From the NCBI RefSeq assembly GCF_021654855.1, contig NZ_AP024202.1:434001-498000 (forward strand): DNA of 64,000 nucleotides. Direction: 5' to 3'. This DNA is from Thiomicrorhabdus immobilis. GTDB lineage: Bacteria; Pseudomonadota; Gammaproteobacteria; Thiomicrospirales; Thiomicrospiraceae. The position numbers and the translations under genes were made by a program. The notes below the pieces were generated by a model, which saw only the letters and a program-made list of their open reading frames with translations, had not been told where the DNA came from and did no database searches. Positions 9,913 to 18,903 of this stretch are shown one piece after another (positions within the stretch are counted from its first letter, which is position 1; each line of letters begins with the position of its first letter).

Positions 9913-10637
9913 CTTTTGATAACCCTCTGTATGAACGAAGCTTACTGGTATTTGAAGAAGCGGGTATGCTACAACTTTTGAACTCCCATGTATTGGTTGC
10001 CGGAGTAGGTGGTGTTGGCGGTTTTGTTATCGAAGCCTTGGCGCGTGCTGGAGTGGGTGAGTTAACGATTGTTGACCATGACAATGTTTCAGCGTCAAAC
10101 AAAAACCGCCAAATTATTGCGCTTGATTCCAATTTAGGTCAAAACAAAGCTGTAGTTATGGCTGCACGTATTGCTGATATCAATCCAATCTGTAAAGTGA
10201 ACATTGTGCAGTCTTTTTTAAAGCCTGAGGATATGGCTCCTCTACTAGAAACTGGTTTTGATTATATTGTCGATGCGATCGATAGCTTGAATTGCAAAGC
10301 CAATCTGGTGATTACGGCCGTTGAAAAAGGGATTCCGGTTGCTTCCAGTATGGGTGCTGGACGCAGAGTCGACCCTGCTCAGATTCAATTAGCGGATATC
10401 TCTAAAACCCATGGCTGTGCTTTAGCGCGGAATATGCGTCAACGTCTAAAAAAGCAGGGCATTAAAAAAGGGGTTATGACCGTTTTCTCCACCGAGCTAC
10501 CAAAAGCCCCAGGGCCTATGGAGGAAATTGCCGGTGCACGTGGTCGTGTGGTGAATGGCACGGCGAGTTATATGCCAGGGATATTTGGCTTGATGCTTGC
10601 CGGTAAAGTCATCAATGATTTAGTCAAGATTAAATAA
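9909..10637 (+). CDS. tcdA: tRNA threonylcarbamoyladenosine dehydratase (TcdA/CsdL)
   Basis: E1-like (ThiF/MoeB fold) enzyme that uses ATP to cyclise t6A to ct6A at tRNA position 37. The 242 residues show the nucleotide-binding loop VLVAGVGGVGGFVIEALARAG at about 30-50, the VDHDNVSASNKNRQ motif, and DYIVDAIDSLNCKANL near 118. The C-terminal GRVVNGTASYMPGIFGLMLAG is typical of TcdA rather than MoeB or ThiF. It starts inside the stop of the TatD-like gene and converges on the gene at 10642-11490. Confidence 0.92.
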   Translation: MTFDNPLYERSLLVFEEAGMLQLLNSHVLVAGVGGVGGFVIEALARAGVGELTIVDHDNVSASNKNRQIIALDSNLGQNKAVVMAARIADINPICKVNIVQSFLKPEDMAPLLETGFDYIVDAIDSLNCKANLVITAVEKGIPVASSMGAGRRVDPAQIQLADISKTHGCALARNMRQRLKKQGIKKGVMTVFSTELPKAPGPMEEIAGARGRVVNGTASYMPGIFGLMLAGKVINDLVKIK

Positions 10638-10658
10638 CCCTTCAATTTACTAAAGGGT
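10637..10658. terminator. Possible weak bidirectional terminator between convergent genes
   Basis: Six-base stem ACCCTT / AAGGGT with a 10-base loop. It overlaps the stop codons of the two converging genes. There is no long T run, so efficiency is doubtful. Confidence 0.35.
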
Positions 10659-11490
10659 ATAGTCCAGATTTATTCACTTGGTGATTAGCATTCTTTATTT
10701 CATCGGCATCTTTTAGTGCCGATATTCGCTTTCTTATTATGGGTTGGCTTTGCTCAAAAGCCATTCCGGCATGTAGCTGTTTATCATAGAGTATTTTCAA
10801 TAGAATATAGTCCAAGCCCGTGAGCAGTTCAACCTTACTGGCATCATTGGCAATACTGGGATTTACCCAGTCAGAATCGTTTGGTAATCCCATTATCTGG
10901 GTAGTCTCTTCTACCACGCAAGCAACCAGTAAGCCTCTACTGAACACATGATCCAAAGGTAGGATGATTTGTGCCTCAACGATTTCATTGTGCCGATTGG
11001 TTTTGAAACTACCCATGCAGTTACTATCACGCTCTATATTCGCGACTTTGCTTGCTGTGAAACGTTTGATTACTTGGGCGTATTCATTGTCAGCAGTCAG
11101 ATGAATAATCAAGTTGGGTGGCGTATCTTCGGTTGGAAAAATCGGATGTTGGGTGATTTCAGATAAGTGTCTCAGGTGAGTATTGAATAAATTCTCAACC
11201 ATAGGGTTGGTTTTTACATGGTGGTATTCAAACCGGTAGTGAATCGGCTGTAGCCATTTGATGATGCGTTGGTCAGTTTTTTGATATTCATTCTTTAAGG
11301 CGATTTCATTAAACGCTTTTTGAATGTAGGCAGGGTTTTGCCAATTCAAATCCAGGTTAAGATCGGTTGTATGCTGTGCCAGCGCCACGGATGGCAAGCT
11401 GGCAACAGCAATGACCGAAAATAAGGAGAAAAAGCGCAATAAGGCGAAAACAAAGGGTTGTTGTGCAAACGATTTATTGGTTTTGTTCAT
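10642..11490 (-). CDS. Exported DUF2927-like protein of unknown function
   Basis: A 282-residue protein with a hydrophobic signal sequence ending near VALA-Q (about residue 38), so it is probably periplasmic or secreted. The C-terminal half contains CVVEETTQIMGLPND followed by PSIANDAS and LTGLDYILLKILYDKQLHAGM, an arrangement I associate with DUF2927 proteins; this is from memory and not confirmed. The glutamate pair and aspartates suggest a metal or catalytic site, but none is proven. It lies downstream of uvrA on the same strand, 37 bases away. Its Shine-Dalgarno region is overlapped by an ACCAGGCCTGGT palindrome. Confidence 0.6.
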   Translation of the reverse strand: MNKTNKSFAQQPFVFALLRFFSLFSVIAVASLPSVALAQHTTDLNLDLNWQNPAYIQKAFNEIALKNEYQKTDQRIIKWLQPIHYRFEYHHVKTNPMVENLFNTHLRHLSEITQHPIFPTEDTPPNLIIHLTADNEYAQVIKRFTASKVANIERDSNCMGSFKTNRHNEIVEAQIILPLDHVFSRGLLVACVVEETTQIMGLPNDSDWVNPSIANDASKVELLTGLDYILLKILYDKQLHAGMAFEQSQPIIRKRISALKDADEIKNANHQVNKSGLYPLVN

Positions 11491-11493
11491 CCC

Positions 11494-11505
11494 ACCAGGC
11501 CTGGT
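11494..11505. repeat. ACCAGGCCTGGT dispersed palindrome, copy 1
   Basis: Exact copy of the 12-base palindrome. It lies 4-15 bases upstream of the start codon of the DUF2927-like gene, so it also forms part of the ribosome binding site (GGTGGG on the minus strand). Confidence 0.85.
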
Positions 11506-11527
11506 TACTTTTACTTGGACTTCATAA

Positions 11528-14335
11528 TCACAATAGTTTTTTCAGGTAATAACCAGTGTGTGACTCTTTGCATTCCGCCACGGTTTCAGGTGTTCCCGTG
11601 ACCAAGATTTGTCCACCGCCTGAACCGCCTTCCGGTCCAAGGTCAACAATCCAGTCTGCTGTCTTAATGACATCCAGATTGTGTTCGATAATGACAATGG
11701 TGTTGCCTTGGTCACGCAGATGACGAATGACCTTCAATAACAGTTCAATATCGTGGAAATGCAAACCTGTAGTGGGTTCATCAAGAATATACAGCGTATT
11801 GCCTGTGTCACGTTTGGAAAGTTCCTTAGCCAATTTCACACGTTGTGCCTCACCACCCGATAGCGTAGTGGCACTTTGTCCAAGCTTGATATAGCCCAAG
11901 CCTACTTCCATCAGCATCTGCAGTTTACGGGCAATCACCGGGATCACGTCAAAGAAAGCGCGTGCATCTTCCACGGTCATCTCTAAAATCTCGTGAATAT
12001 TTTTGCCTTTGTACTGTACTTGTAAGGTTTCACGATTATAGCGTGCGCCTTCACAGACATCACATGGCACATACACATCCGGTAAGAAGTGCATCTCCAC
12101 TTTTAATACCCCATCACCCTGACAGGCTTCACAGCGACCGCCTTTAACGTTGAAGCTGAATCGGCCAGGAGTATAACCACGGGCACGTGACTCCGGTGTG
12201 GCGGAAAGCAACTCACGAATCGGTGTGAATAACCCGGTATAAGTCGCCGGGTTTGAGCGTGGAGTGCGTCCAATCGCCGATTGGTCAATGTTCACCGCCT
12301 TATCAAAATGTTCCATGCCTTTAATGGTTTTGTATGGAGCAGGGGTATGTTGGGCTCCATTTAACAAGTTGGCGGATAATTTAGACAAGGTTCCGTTGAT
12401 TAAAGTGGATTTTCCTGAACCGGAAACCCCGGTGACACAAGTCAGCAGGCCTGCTGGAATGCTTAAAGTCACGTCTTTTAAGTTGTTACCGCTGGCACCG
12501 GTAATGGTAAGCCACTTGTCTTCTGTAGGTTGCAAACGTTCACCAGGCACTTCGATTTTTCGGGCACCTTTTAAAAACTGGCCGGTTAGAGAGTTAGGGT
12601 TGTTGGTGACCTCTTCTGGAGTCCCTTCGGCCATTATGCGTCCACCGTGAATCCCCGCGCCAGGGCCAATGTCCAATACATAGTCGGCGGCACGGATTGC
12701 ATCTTCATCGTGCTCGACAACAATCACGGTATTGCCTAAATCACGCAGATGCGTCAGTGTCGCCAGTAGGCGGTCGTTATCACGTTGGTGTAAACCGATT
12801 GAGGGTTCATCCAATACATACATCACTCCTACCAGGCCTGCTCCAATTTGGCTGGCTAGACGAATACGTTGCGCCTCACCACCGGATAGAGTGTCGGCAC
12901 TGCGGTCCAGGGTCAAATAATTCAAGCCAACATTGACCAAGAAGGTTAGGCGGTCATGTACCTCTTTAACGATCTTGCTGGCTATTTCGCCTTTGGCGCC
13001 CTCTAACTTAAGGGTGCTGAAAATCTCATGCAGTTCACCAACCGATAGAGCGGTTAAAGAGGGTAATGTTTGGTTATCCACAAAGACATTACGCGCCGCT
13101 TCATTCAGACGTGTGCCATGACAGCTCTTACACGGCGTGGTCACCCGATACTTTTCCAGTTCGTCACGTACCGCTTTGCTTTCGGTTTCCGCAAAACGGC
13201 GTTCCATATTCGGAATCACCCCTTCAAAACGGCGAGTATCGCTGTATTTACCGTGCGGTAATGGGATTTTGTCCCTGCCAGAACCAAACAGGATAATCTT
13301 TCGATGTTGTTCGCTCAAAAATTCCCAAGGTTCTTCAATATCAAAGCCATAATGGTCGGCCAAAGCCTTCAGTAAATCGTAATAGTATTTATGACGACGG
13401 TCCCAGCCACGAATCGCACCACCGGCTAAACTCAGTTCAGGATGGGTGATGACACGGTCGGCATCAAAGCTGTCGTTGATTCCTAATCCATCGCAAGTTG
13501 GACAAGCGCCATGCGGATTGTTGAACGAGAAAATGCGTGGTTCTAGCTCCGGTACGCTGTAGCCGCAATGTGGGCAGGCAAATTTTTCCGAGAACAAGAG
13601 TGCAAAATCATCCTCTTCATCCATGGGTAAAACTTGCGCCAAACCATCGGCTAAACGTAATGCGGTTTCAAAGGATTCGGCCAAACGCTGTTTGATGTCG
13701 TCACGCACCTTAAAACGATCGACAATGACTTCAATGTCATGCTTTTTGTTTTTGTCTAACTGGATTGTGCCGTCTAAATCGTAGACCTTGCCGTCGATAC
13801 GCGCACGAATAAAACCCTGTGCCTGCAACTCATCTAAAAGGTGGTGATGCTCTCCCTTTTTACCACGTACAATCGGGGCGATCAGCAAGCACTTTGTTCC
13901 TTCTGGAAGGGTTAAGGTGTGGTCGACCATTTGGCTGACGGTTTGTGCTTCCAAGTCGCAGCCGTGGGTCGGGCAACGTGGCGTACCAGCACGGGCATAC
14001 AATAAACGTAGGTAATCGTATATTTCGGTAACGGTTCCCACGGTAGAGCGCGGGTTGTGCGAGGTGGATTTCTGCTCGATGGAAATCGCCGGTGAAAGCC
14101 CTTCGATATGGTCCAAATCGGGTTTTTCCATTACCGATAAAAACTGACGAGCGTACGCAGAAAGGGATTCTACATAACGACGCTGGCCTTCGGCATAGAT
14201 GGTGTCAAACGCCAAAGAGGATTTACCCGAGCCGGACAAGCCGGTAATGACGATTAATTTGTCTCGAGGAAGGGTAACATCGATGTTTTTTAAGTTATGG
14301 GTACGGGCACCGCGGATAACAATTTCTTCGAGCAT
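11528..14335 (-). CDS. uvrA: Excinuclease ABC subunit A
   Basis: DNA damage sensor of nucleotide excision repair; dimeric ATPase that loads UvrB. The 935 residues hold two ABC ATPase modules: Walker [11 protein letters not shown] near residue 33 and [10 protein letters not shown] near 641, with signature LSGGEAQR twice, and zinc-finger cysteines CPHCGY near 254 and the CEACQGDG / [10 protein letters not shown] set near 738-765. Length is normal. The start ATG gives [18 protein letters not shown], the standard N-terminus. The gene contains two further copies of the CAGGCCTG core (12446 and 12833). Confidence 0.98.
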   Translation of the reverse strand: MLEEIVIRGARTHNLKNIDVTLPRDKLIVITGLSGSGKSSLAFDTIYAEGQRRYVESLSAYARQFLSVMEKPDLDHIEGLSPAISIEQKSTSHNPRSTVGTVTEIYDYLRLLYARAGTPRCPTHGCDLEAQTVSQMVDHTLTLPEGTKCLLIAPIVRGKKGEHHHLLDELQAQGFIRARIDGKVYDLDGTIQLDKNKKHDIEVIVDRFKVRDDIKQRLAESFETALRLADGLAQVLPMDEEDDFALLFSEKFACPHCGYSVPELEPRIFSFNNPHGACPTCDGLGINDSFDADRVITHPELSLAGGAIRGWDRRHKYYYDLLKALADHYGFDIEEPWEFLSEQHRKIILFGSGRDKIPLPHGKYSDTRRFEGVIPNMERRFAETESKAVRDELEKYRVTTPCKSCHGTRLNEAARNVFVDNQTLPSLTALSVGELHEIFSTLKLEGAKGEIASKIVKEVHDRLTFLVNVGLNYLTLDRSADTLSGGEAQRIRLASQIGAGLVGVMYVLDEPSIGLHQRDNDRLLATLTHLRDLGNTVIVVEHDEDAIRAADYVLDIGPGAGIHGGRIMAEGTPEEVTNNPNSLTGQFLKGARKIEVPGERLQPTEDKWLTITGASGNNLKDVTLSIPAGLLTCVTGVSGSGKSTLINGTLSKLSANLLNGAQHTPAPYKTIKGMEHFDKAVNIDQSAIGRTPRSNPATYTGLFTPIRELLSATPESRARGYTPGRFSFNVKGGRCEACQGDGVLKVEMHFLPDVYVPCDVCEGARYNRETLQVQYKGKNIHEILEMTVEDARAFFDVIPVIARKLQMLMEVGLGYIKLGQSATTLSGGEAQRVKLAKELSKRDTGNTLYILDEPTTGLHFHDIELLLKVIRHLRDQGNTIVIIEHNLDVIKTADWIVDLGPEGGSGGGQILVTGTPETVAECKESHTGYYLKKLL

Positions 14336-14344
14336 GGGAAACGA

Positions 14345-14373
14345 CCGTTGTAAATTTGCAAACGGCCATTATA
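14345..14373 (-). promoter_or_regulatory. uvrA promoter region with inverted repeat
   Basis: On the minus strand TATAAT reads from 14373 to 14368, without a clear -35. Just downstream lies an inverted repeat CCGTT-N11-AACGG (14345-14365) centred on AAATTT. It does not match the E. coli LexA box (CTGT-N8-ACAG). An operator role is only a possibility. Confidence 0.4.
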
Positions 14374-14406
14374 GCAAGAATCTCTTTAGTTACGCGAGCA
14401 TACTTA

Positions 14407-14418
14407 ACCAGGCCTGGT
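14407..14418. repeat. ACCAGGCCTGGT dispersed palindrome, copy 2
   Basis: Exact copy in the 99-base gap upstream of uvrA and downstream of the SIMPL-domain gene. Confidence 0.85.
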
Positions 14419-14434
14419 CAGTTGTGACGGCCAG

Positions 14435-15154
14435 TTAGTGGGGTAATAAAATCGTGCCTGAAATCGTCACATTGATTTTACTTTCCCCAGCTTTGACTGT
14501 AGGTGCGGCCATATCCGAAGAAGCCATGACCATTTCTGAACGAGCATACATCGGTTGCGGCATATACCCATTGTTGGTATTGATATGGGTTTCTAAAATT
14601 TTATAAGAGGGCGCTTGAAAACCTTGGGCGATACGATTCGCTTGATTTCTAAAGCGGTGAATCGCTTTATCGGTAAGCTGGGCTAAAACTTGGTTTTTTA
14701 GTTGTTCCGAAACCCCGAATTGCATGGATTGATAAGCCAGGTATGGTTGGATTTTAGTCAACACTTTCACCAGGCCTGGTTTGTTTTCTAGGGTTAATAC
14801 CAGGCTTTGTTGACCTCGCCAATGGCTAATAAGCTGTTTTTTATATACCGGGTAAATATTGTATTGGCTCGTTTGAGTGATGATTTCAGGGTAGGATTTT
14901 AAAGCGTTAATCGCTGCTTGCATTTGCTGGTTGATTTCATTGGCAACCGCTTGTGGTGTCGCCGCCTCTGCAACACGATTAAACGTCATGAAAATACTAT
15001 CATTGGCCACTTTCTGGGTTTCGGTTATGGAGAAATTAACCTTGTTGCCAGTTGGGGCAATCGGCTCATTAGCGTGAACATTGACACTGAATAACAATGA
15101 GCTTAAAACAAAGGCTAAAACGGAATGGGCTGTTGCTGATTTGTATCGAATCAT
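14435..15154 (-). CDS. Exported SIMPL-domain (DUF541) protein
   Basis: Probable periplasmic protein of the SIMPL/DUF541 family, whose members (such as E. coli YggE) are linked to oxidative stress but lack a known reaction. The open frame could begin 14 codons earlier, but the ATG at 15154 follows a good ribosome binding site (AAGGAG) and gives a clean signal peptide ending near NVHA, about residue 28. The body shows the repeated VANxxN-helix pattern and YNIYPVYK typical of the family. About 239 residues. It encloses an exact ACCAGGCCTGGT copy. Confidence 0.78.
   Translation of the reverse strand: MIRYKSATAHSVLAFVLSSLLFSVNVHANEPIAPTGNKVNFSITETQKVANDSIFMTFNRVAEAATPQAVANEINQQMQAAINALKSYPEIITQTSQYNIYPVYKKQLISHWRGQQSLVLTLENKPGLVKVLTKIQPYLAYQSMQFGVSEQLKNQVLAQLTDKAIHRFRNQANRIAQGFQAPSYKILETHINTNNGYMPQPMYARSEMVMASSDMAAPTVKAGESKINVTISGTILLPH
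14769..14780. repeat. ACCAGGCCTGGT dispersed palindrome, copy 3 (in coding DNA)
   Basis: Exact copy inside the SIMPL-domain gene. On the coding strand it is read as K-P-G-L-V (frame A CCA GGC CTG GT). Confidence 0.85.
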
Positions 15155-15289
15155 AAGATTGCTCCTTGAAGTGTGCCAGTGCGGTTTCAACATCATTGAT
15201 TTCTAGAGTTGGCTTGCTGTTTTCTGAGGCTAAAAATCGAAATTCAACACTTTCTTAAGGTTGATTATAGCTCGAGTATTTGTCAAGGG

Positions 15290-15298
15290 TGTTATAAT
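15290..15298 (+). promoter_or_regulatory. Extended -10 promoter for the YajR-like gene
   Basis: TG-T-TATAAT, a complete extended -10 box, lies 47 bases before the ATG. No -35 is needed or evident. It faces the transporter and ssb. Confidence 0.55.
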
Positions 15299-15344
15299 TT
15301 GCCGCTATTAAAATTCAGATAGATAAGTACTGAGACATATTCAA

Positions 15345-16730
15345 ATGACTGAACAATCCAAAGCAATGAGCTCAACTGAAAGGCGTGCGGCATTTTCAAT
15401 CGCGGGTATCTTTTCAACTCGAATGCTTGGCCTTTTTATGATTTTTCCGGTATTTGCACTGTTTGCAGAAGCCGAATTCAAAGACATTACCGGCTTGCAA
15501 ATCGGGATTGCTATAGGTATTTATGGGTTAACCCAAGCATTTTTACAAATTCCATACGGCATGCTCTCAGATAAATACGGGCGTAAGCCGCTGATTATCG
15601 CGGGTATGTTTATCTTTATGCTGGGTTCCATTGTTTGTGCGATGGCGGACTCAATCGAAATGATGATTATTGGTCGAGCCATCCAAGGAATGGGTGCGGT
15701 GGCGGCGGTGTTAATGGCCTCGGTTGCTGATTTGGTCACCGAACAATTTAGGCTTAGAGCCATGTCCATTGTCGGTATGACAATCGGTTTATCGTTTACC
15801 TTATCTTTAGTGGCTGGACCACTGTTAGCCAGTTGGTTTGGGGTGAGAGGCATCTTTTGGGTCATTGCGCTGTTGGCGATTGTTGGCATGTTGCTGGTTA
15901 AGTTTGCCATGCCGGAGATAAAGCAACAGAGTTTTCAGCGTGAAGCCGAGGCCGATCCGAGCCAATTTAAAGAGATTTTGAAGCACCCACAATTGCTACG
16001 ATTGGATTTCGGGGTGTTTGTATTGCATGCGATGTTAACCGCGATGTTTATCGTAGTACCTTTAACCATGCGTGATTCGGCTGGTTTAGAAACCCCAGAA
16101 CATTGGGTAATCTATTTACCGGTGATGTTGCTGTCATTTGTCTTGATGGTACCGTTTATTATTCAGGCTGAAAGTAAAGACCGTATGAAACCGGTATTTC
16201 TCGGCGCAATTGCAACTATCACCATTATGCAATTAGGCTTTGTATTTATTCCCCCGAGTTTTTGGTCACTATTTGTTTTGCTGTTGATATTCTTCACCGC
16301 TTTTAACTTATTGGAAGCCTCGTTACCGTCTTTGGTAGTTAAATTATCACCCGCCGACAAGAAAGGAACGGCCAGCGGAGTCTATTCGACCAGCCAGTTT
16401 TTAGGTGCGGCAATCGGCGGTGCTTTAGGGGGATATTTCTATCAGCATTATGGTTATAATGGCGTGTTTGTCTTTACTGCGGTAATGGGGTCTTTATGGT
16501 TGATCAGTGCCATGAGTATGCAAAAACCACTACCTTTAAGCATTGCTTCAGTCCCCATTTATGATCTTAAGATTGAAGATGTTGAAAGTATTCAATCGCA
16601 ACTGCTGGCTTATGAGGGGATTCATGAAGTGGTTGCATTGCCTGAAGAGCAAAGAGTCTATTTCAAGATAGACAGAAAACTTGTAAATGAAGTCGCTTTG
16701 ATTGATTATATTGAGCAAAGTCAGAAATAA
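15345..16730 (+). CDS. Major facilitator transporter, YajR-like
   Basis: Inner-membrane MFS transporter with about twelve helices (residues 15-395). The MFS motif A is visible as GMLSDKYGRKPLI near residue 72 and a second conserved loop as SPADKKGTASGVYSTSQFLG near 335. After the last helix a soluble tail of about 65 residues (YDLKIEDVESIQSQLLAYEGIHEVV...) has the pattern of the ferredoxin-like YAM domain of E. coli YajR. That tail is the reason for the YajR label; the substrate is unknown. ssb follows 39 bases later on the same strand. Confidence 0.8.
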   Translation: MTEQSKAMSSTERRAAFSIAGIFSTRMLGLFMIFPVFALFAEAEFKDITGLQIGIAIGIYGLTQAFLQIPYGMLSDKYGRKPLIIAGMFIFMLGSIVCAMADSIEMMIIGRAIQGMGAVAAVLMASVADLVTEQFRLRAMSIVGMTIGLSFTLSLVAGPLLASWFGVRGIFWVIALLAIVGMLLVKFAMPEIKQQSFQREAEADPSQFKEILKHPQLLRLDFGVFVLHAMLTAMFIVVPLTMRDSAGLETPEHWVIYLPVMLLSFVLMVPFIIQAESKDRMKPVFLGAIATITIMQLGFVFIPPSFWSLFVLLLIFFTAFNLLEASLPSLVVKLSPADKKGTASGVYSTSQFLGAAIGGALGGYFYQHYGYNGVFVFTAVMGSLWLISAMSMQKPLPLSIASVPIYDLKIEDVESIQSQLLAYEGIHEVVALPEEQRVYFKIDRKLVNEVALIDYIEQSQK

Positions 16731-16769
16731 CCCGATTCAACAGAATTAAATATAGAGAGAAAAATCGTT

Positions 16770-17363
16770 ATGCGTGGTGTGAATAAAGTCATTTTGGTTG
16801 GAACTTTGGGTGCGGATCCAGAGGTTAAATATGCGGCAAATGGTAATGCGATTGCCAACCTAAGTGTAGCAACCAGTGAAGAGTGGAATGACAAGAATAC
16901 TGGGCAAAAACAGCAGAAAACCGAATGGCACCGAGTGTCGATGTTTGGAAAGTTGGCTGAGATTGCCGGCCAATATCTGAAAAAGGGTTCACAAGTTTAT
17001 CTGGAAGGTAAGCTACAGACACGCAAATGGCAAGATCAGAATGGTCAAGACCGTTATACGACTGAAGTTGTATTAAGCGGTTTTGACGGTACTATGCAGA
17101 TGCTTGGTGGTGGTAACCGTCAAGGTGGTGATGCTTCTTTCGATCAAGGTTTTAACCAAGCGCCAATGGGTGGCATGGGTGGTCAGGCTCCGATGGGACA
17201 ACCACAAGGAGGGTTCAACCAGCAGCCTAGACAACAAGCCAATCCGATGGGGCAACAAAATGTTGCACCAATGGGCGGCATGGGTGGTCAGCAACCTGCA
17301 CAACCACAGCGCGCTCCAGCCTATGCGCCAAATGACTTTGACGACGATGATGTACCATTCTAA
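16770..17363 (+). CDS. ssb: Single-stranded DNA-binding protein
   Basis: Tetrameric OB-fold protein that covers single-stranded DNA in replication, recombination and repair. Residues 1-110 form the OB domain ([55 protein letters not shown]). A glycine-, glutamine- and methionine-rich linker with repeats of APMGGMGGQ and [10 protein letters not shown] follows. The acidic tip DFDDDDVPF is the standard partner-binding tail. 197 residues. AGAGAG lies upstream of the ATG. Terminator at 17399. Confidence 0.97.
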   Translation: MRGVNKVILVGTLGADPEVKYAANGNAIANLSVATSEEWNDKNTGQKQQKTEWHRVSMFGKLAEIAGQYLKKGSQVYLEGKLQTRKWQDQNGQDRYTTEVVLSGFDGTMQMLGGGNRQGGDASFDQGFNQAPMGGMGGQAPMGQPQGGFNQQPRQQANPMGQQNVAPMGGMGGQQPAQPQRAPAYAPNDFDDDDVPF

Positions 17364-17398
17364 CTTGTTATAAATTAATAAAGTTGATAAACGTAAAT

Positions 17399-17423
17399 AA
17401 CCCGCTAAAATAGCGGGTTTTTT
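17399..17423. terminator. Intrinsic terminator after ssb
   Basis: Nine-base stem AACCCGCTA / TAGCGGGTT, 3-base loop, then TTTTTT. It lies between the converging ssb and mscS-type genes and can serve both directions less well on the minus side. Confidence 0.88.
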
Positions 17424-17464
17424 GTTTTTGTCGTGTCGTTAATTATTTAACCTGTTGGCAACGG

Positions 17465-18532
17465 TTATTCTGGGGTTTTTGGCATGGATTTGATGTGTAA
17501 ATCATGCTGGCTGAATGGGATTTCAATTTTTTCTAGAGCAAAACGTTTGTAGATTGCGCTGTTTAAGCTATCAATCACTCGACCTCTAATCTCAGGGTCA
17601 TCGATCCAAACCAATAATTCAACGTGTAATCCTGATGCTCCAAAACGTCTAAAACGCACTCTTGGTTCCGGCTCTTGGCATATTTGGGTTTCTTTGGCGG
17701 CTTCGTCCATTAACACCGATTTAACCTGGTCAATGTCCGAACCATAAGCGACTTCGACAGCGACACGTGTTCTGGATTTTATATGTCTACCTGAAGATTC
17801 GTTGACGATTTTGCCGTTGGCAATAATGGCATTGGGTACATTAATTTCCAAATCATCTCGCGTTAATATTCGGGTGGAACGTAACCCAATATGTGTGACC
17901 ATGCCACGTTCACCACTGTCTATCACAATATAGTCGCCTATTTTGTAGGGTGAGTCGGCCAAGATGAACACCCCGGAAAGCAAGTTGGCAATGGTATCCT
18001 TGGCCGCAAAACCCACGGCAATACCGATAATCCCGGCTGAAGCCAGCCAAGCACTCATGTCTATGTTCCAGGTAATAAAGAGCAGATACATAATGAGTAG
18101 CACCACGAGCACCGCCGAGACGTTTTCAAACAACGGCAGGGTTTGCACTCTGATGATTGAGCCTTCCTGATTACGTGAACTAAGTTGTTTTAGACTAAAC
18201 TGAGATGAGCGATAAACAAATTGCCCCCATACAATCACATCGATACTTTGAAATATGCTAATCAGTTTAGAGGCTAGATTTTGATTGAGTTCAAAGACGT
18301 TTAGACTGCTGTTTAAACCAATTAATATGATTGAAACGGTAATCGGTAAGCGAATCGCATTGAAGATAAAGGTTAAGCTGGGTTTCCCCCTTTTTTGAGC
18401 GATGGCGAGAAAAGTCCATTTGATCAAATAACTAACGGTAAAGGCGATAATAATTGCCATGCTTAAGACAATCATGGCATCAATCGATGGGTGTTCAGGT
18501 GCATTAAAGAGTTGTCTGATGGCATCGAGCAT
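17465..18532 (-). CDS. Mechanosensitive channel of the MscS family
   Basis: Inner-membrane channel that opens on osmotic downshock. The 355 residues start with about four or five helices (near 17-39, 54-76, 130-150, 160-185). The pore helix and first beta strands are seen as ASAGIIGIAVGFAAKDTIANLLSGVFILADSPYKIGDYIV at about 165-205, the hallmark glycine/alanine-packed TM3 of MscS followed by the beta domain. A C-terminal alpha/beta region ends near residue 345. It is the left member of an envelope gene block on the minus strand; upstream lies a 371-base gap containing a palindrome copy and the ompA-like gene terminator. Confidence 0.9.
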   Translation of the reverse strand: MLDAIRQLFNAPEHPSIDAMIVLSMAIIIAFTVSYLIKWTFLAIAQKRGKPSLTFIFNAIRLPITVSIILIGLNSSLNVFELNQNLASKLISIFQSIDVIVWGQFVYRSSQFSLKQLSSRNQEGSIIRVQTLPLFENVSAVLVVLLIMYLLFITWNIDMSAWLASAGIIGIAVGFAAKDTIANLLSGVFILADSPYKIGDYIVIDSGERGMVTHIGLRSTRILTRDDLEINVPNAIIANGKIVNESSGRHIKSRTRVAVEVAYGSDIDQVKSVLMDEAAKETQICQEPEPRVRFRRFGASGLHVELLVWIDDPEIRGRVIDSLNSAIYKRFALEKIEIPFSQHDLHIKSMPKTPE

Positions 18533-18643
18533 AATAAATCCTTGATAAAACTTGCTAAATTTAGGGTAGATGTTTGCAAAATAGCTTTTGTATGCCGTTC
18601 TGTCAAATAGTGTTTAAGTGAAATGGAGCTGTTCAATAAAGTG

Positions 18644-18655
18644 ACCAGGCCTGGT
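18644..18655. repeat. ACCAGGCCTGGT dispersed palindrome, copy 4
   Basis: Exact intergenic copy in the 18533-18903 gap, 112 bases upstream of the MscS-type start codon. Apart from this copy and the terminator at 18779, nothing else is recognised in the gap. Confidence 0.85.
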
Positions 18656-18778
18656 TGTTTTATTCAAAAAGAGTGAATCCAGTTAATTGGCTTGAGGTGG
18701 GCGAGCATAAATCCCGTGAAATGGTCACGATGACTGGCATAAACCTGCTAATCCAATCGGATTCATTTTTAAAAATGA

Positions 18779-18812
18779 AAAAGCCGCCTTAAATGTTTAA
18801 GGCGGCTTTTTT
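18779..18812. terminator. Bidirectional intrinsic terminator after the ompA-like gene
   Basis: Fifteen-base perfect stem AAAAGCCGCCTTAAA / TTTAAGGCGGCTTTT with a 2-base loop, flanked by A and T runs. On the minus strand it follows the OmpA-like stop by about 90 bases. Confidence 0.92.
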
Positions 18813-18903
18813 CTTAGGGTGTAAATTTAAACGATTGAAAATCTATTGAAAAGCTTGAATAAAACCTCAGAAAGCTCAACTTTTTTTTAGAATCGAGAGT
18901 GGA

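Noticed and set aside
11962-13352. Several 60-130 codon frames on the plus strand opposite uvrA
   Set aside because: Antisense shadows of a well-conserved gene; odd composition and no start signals.
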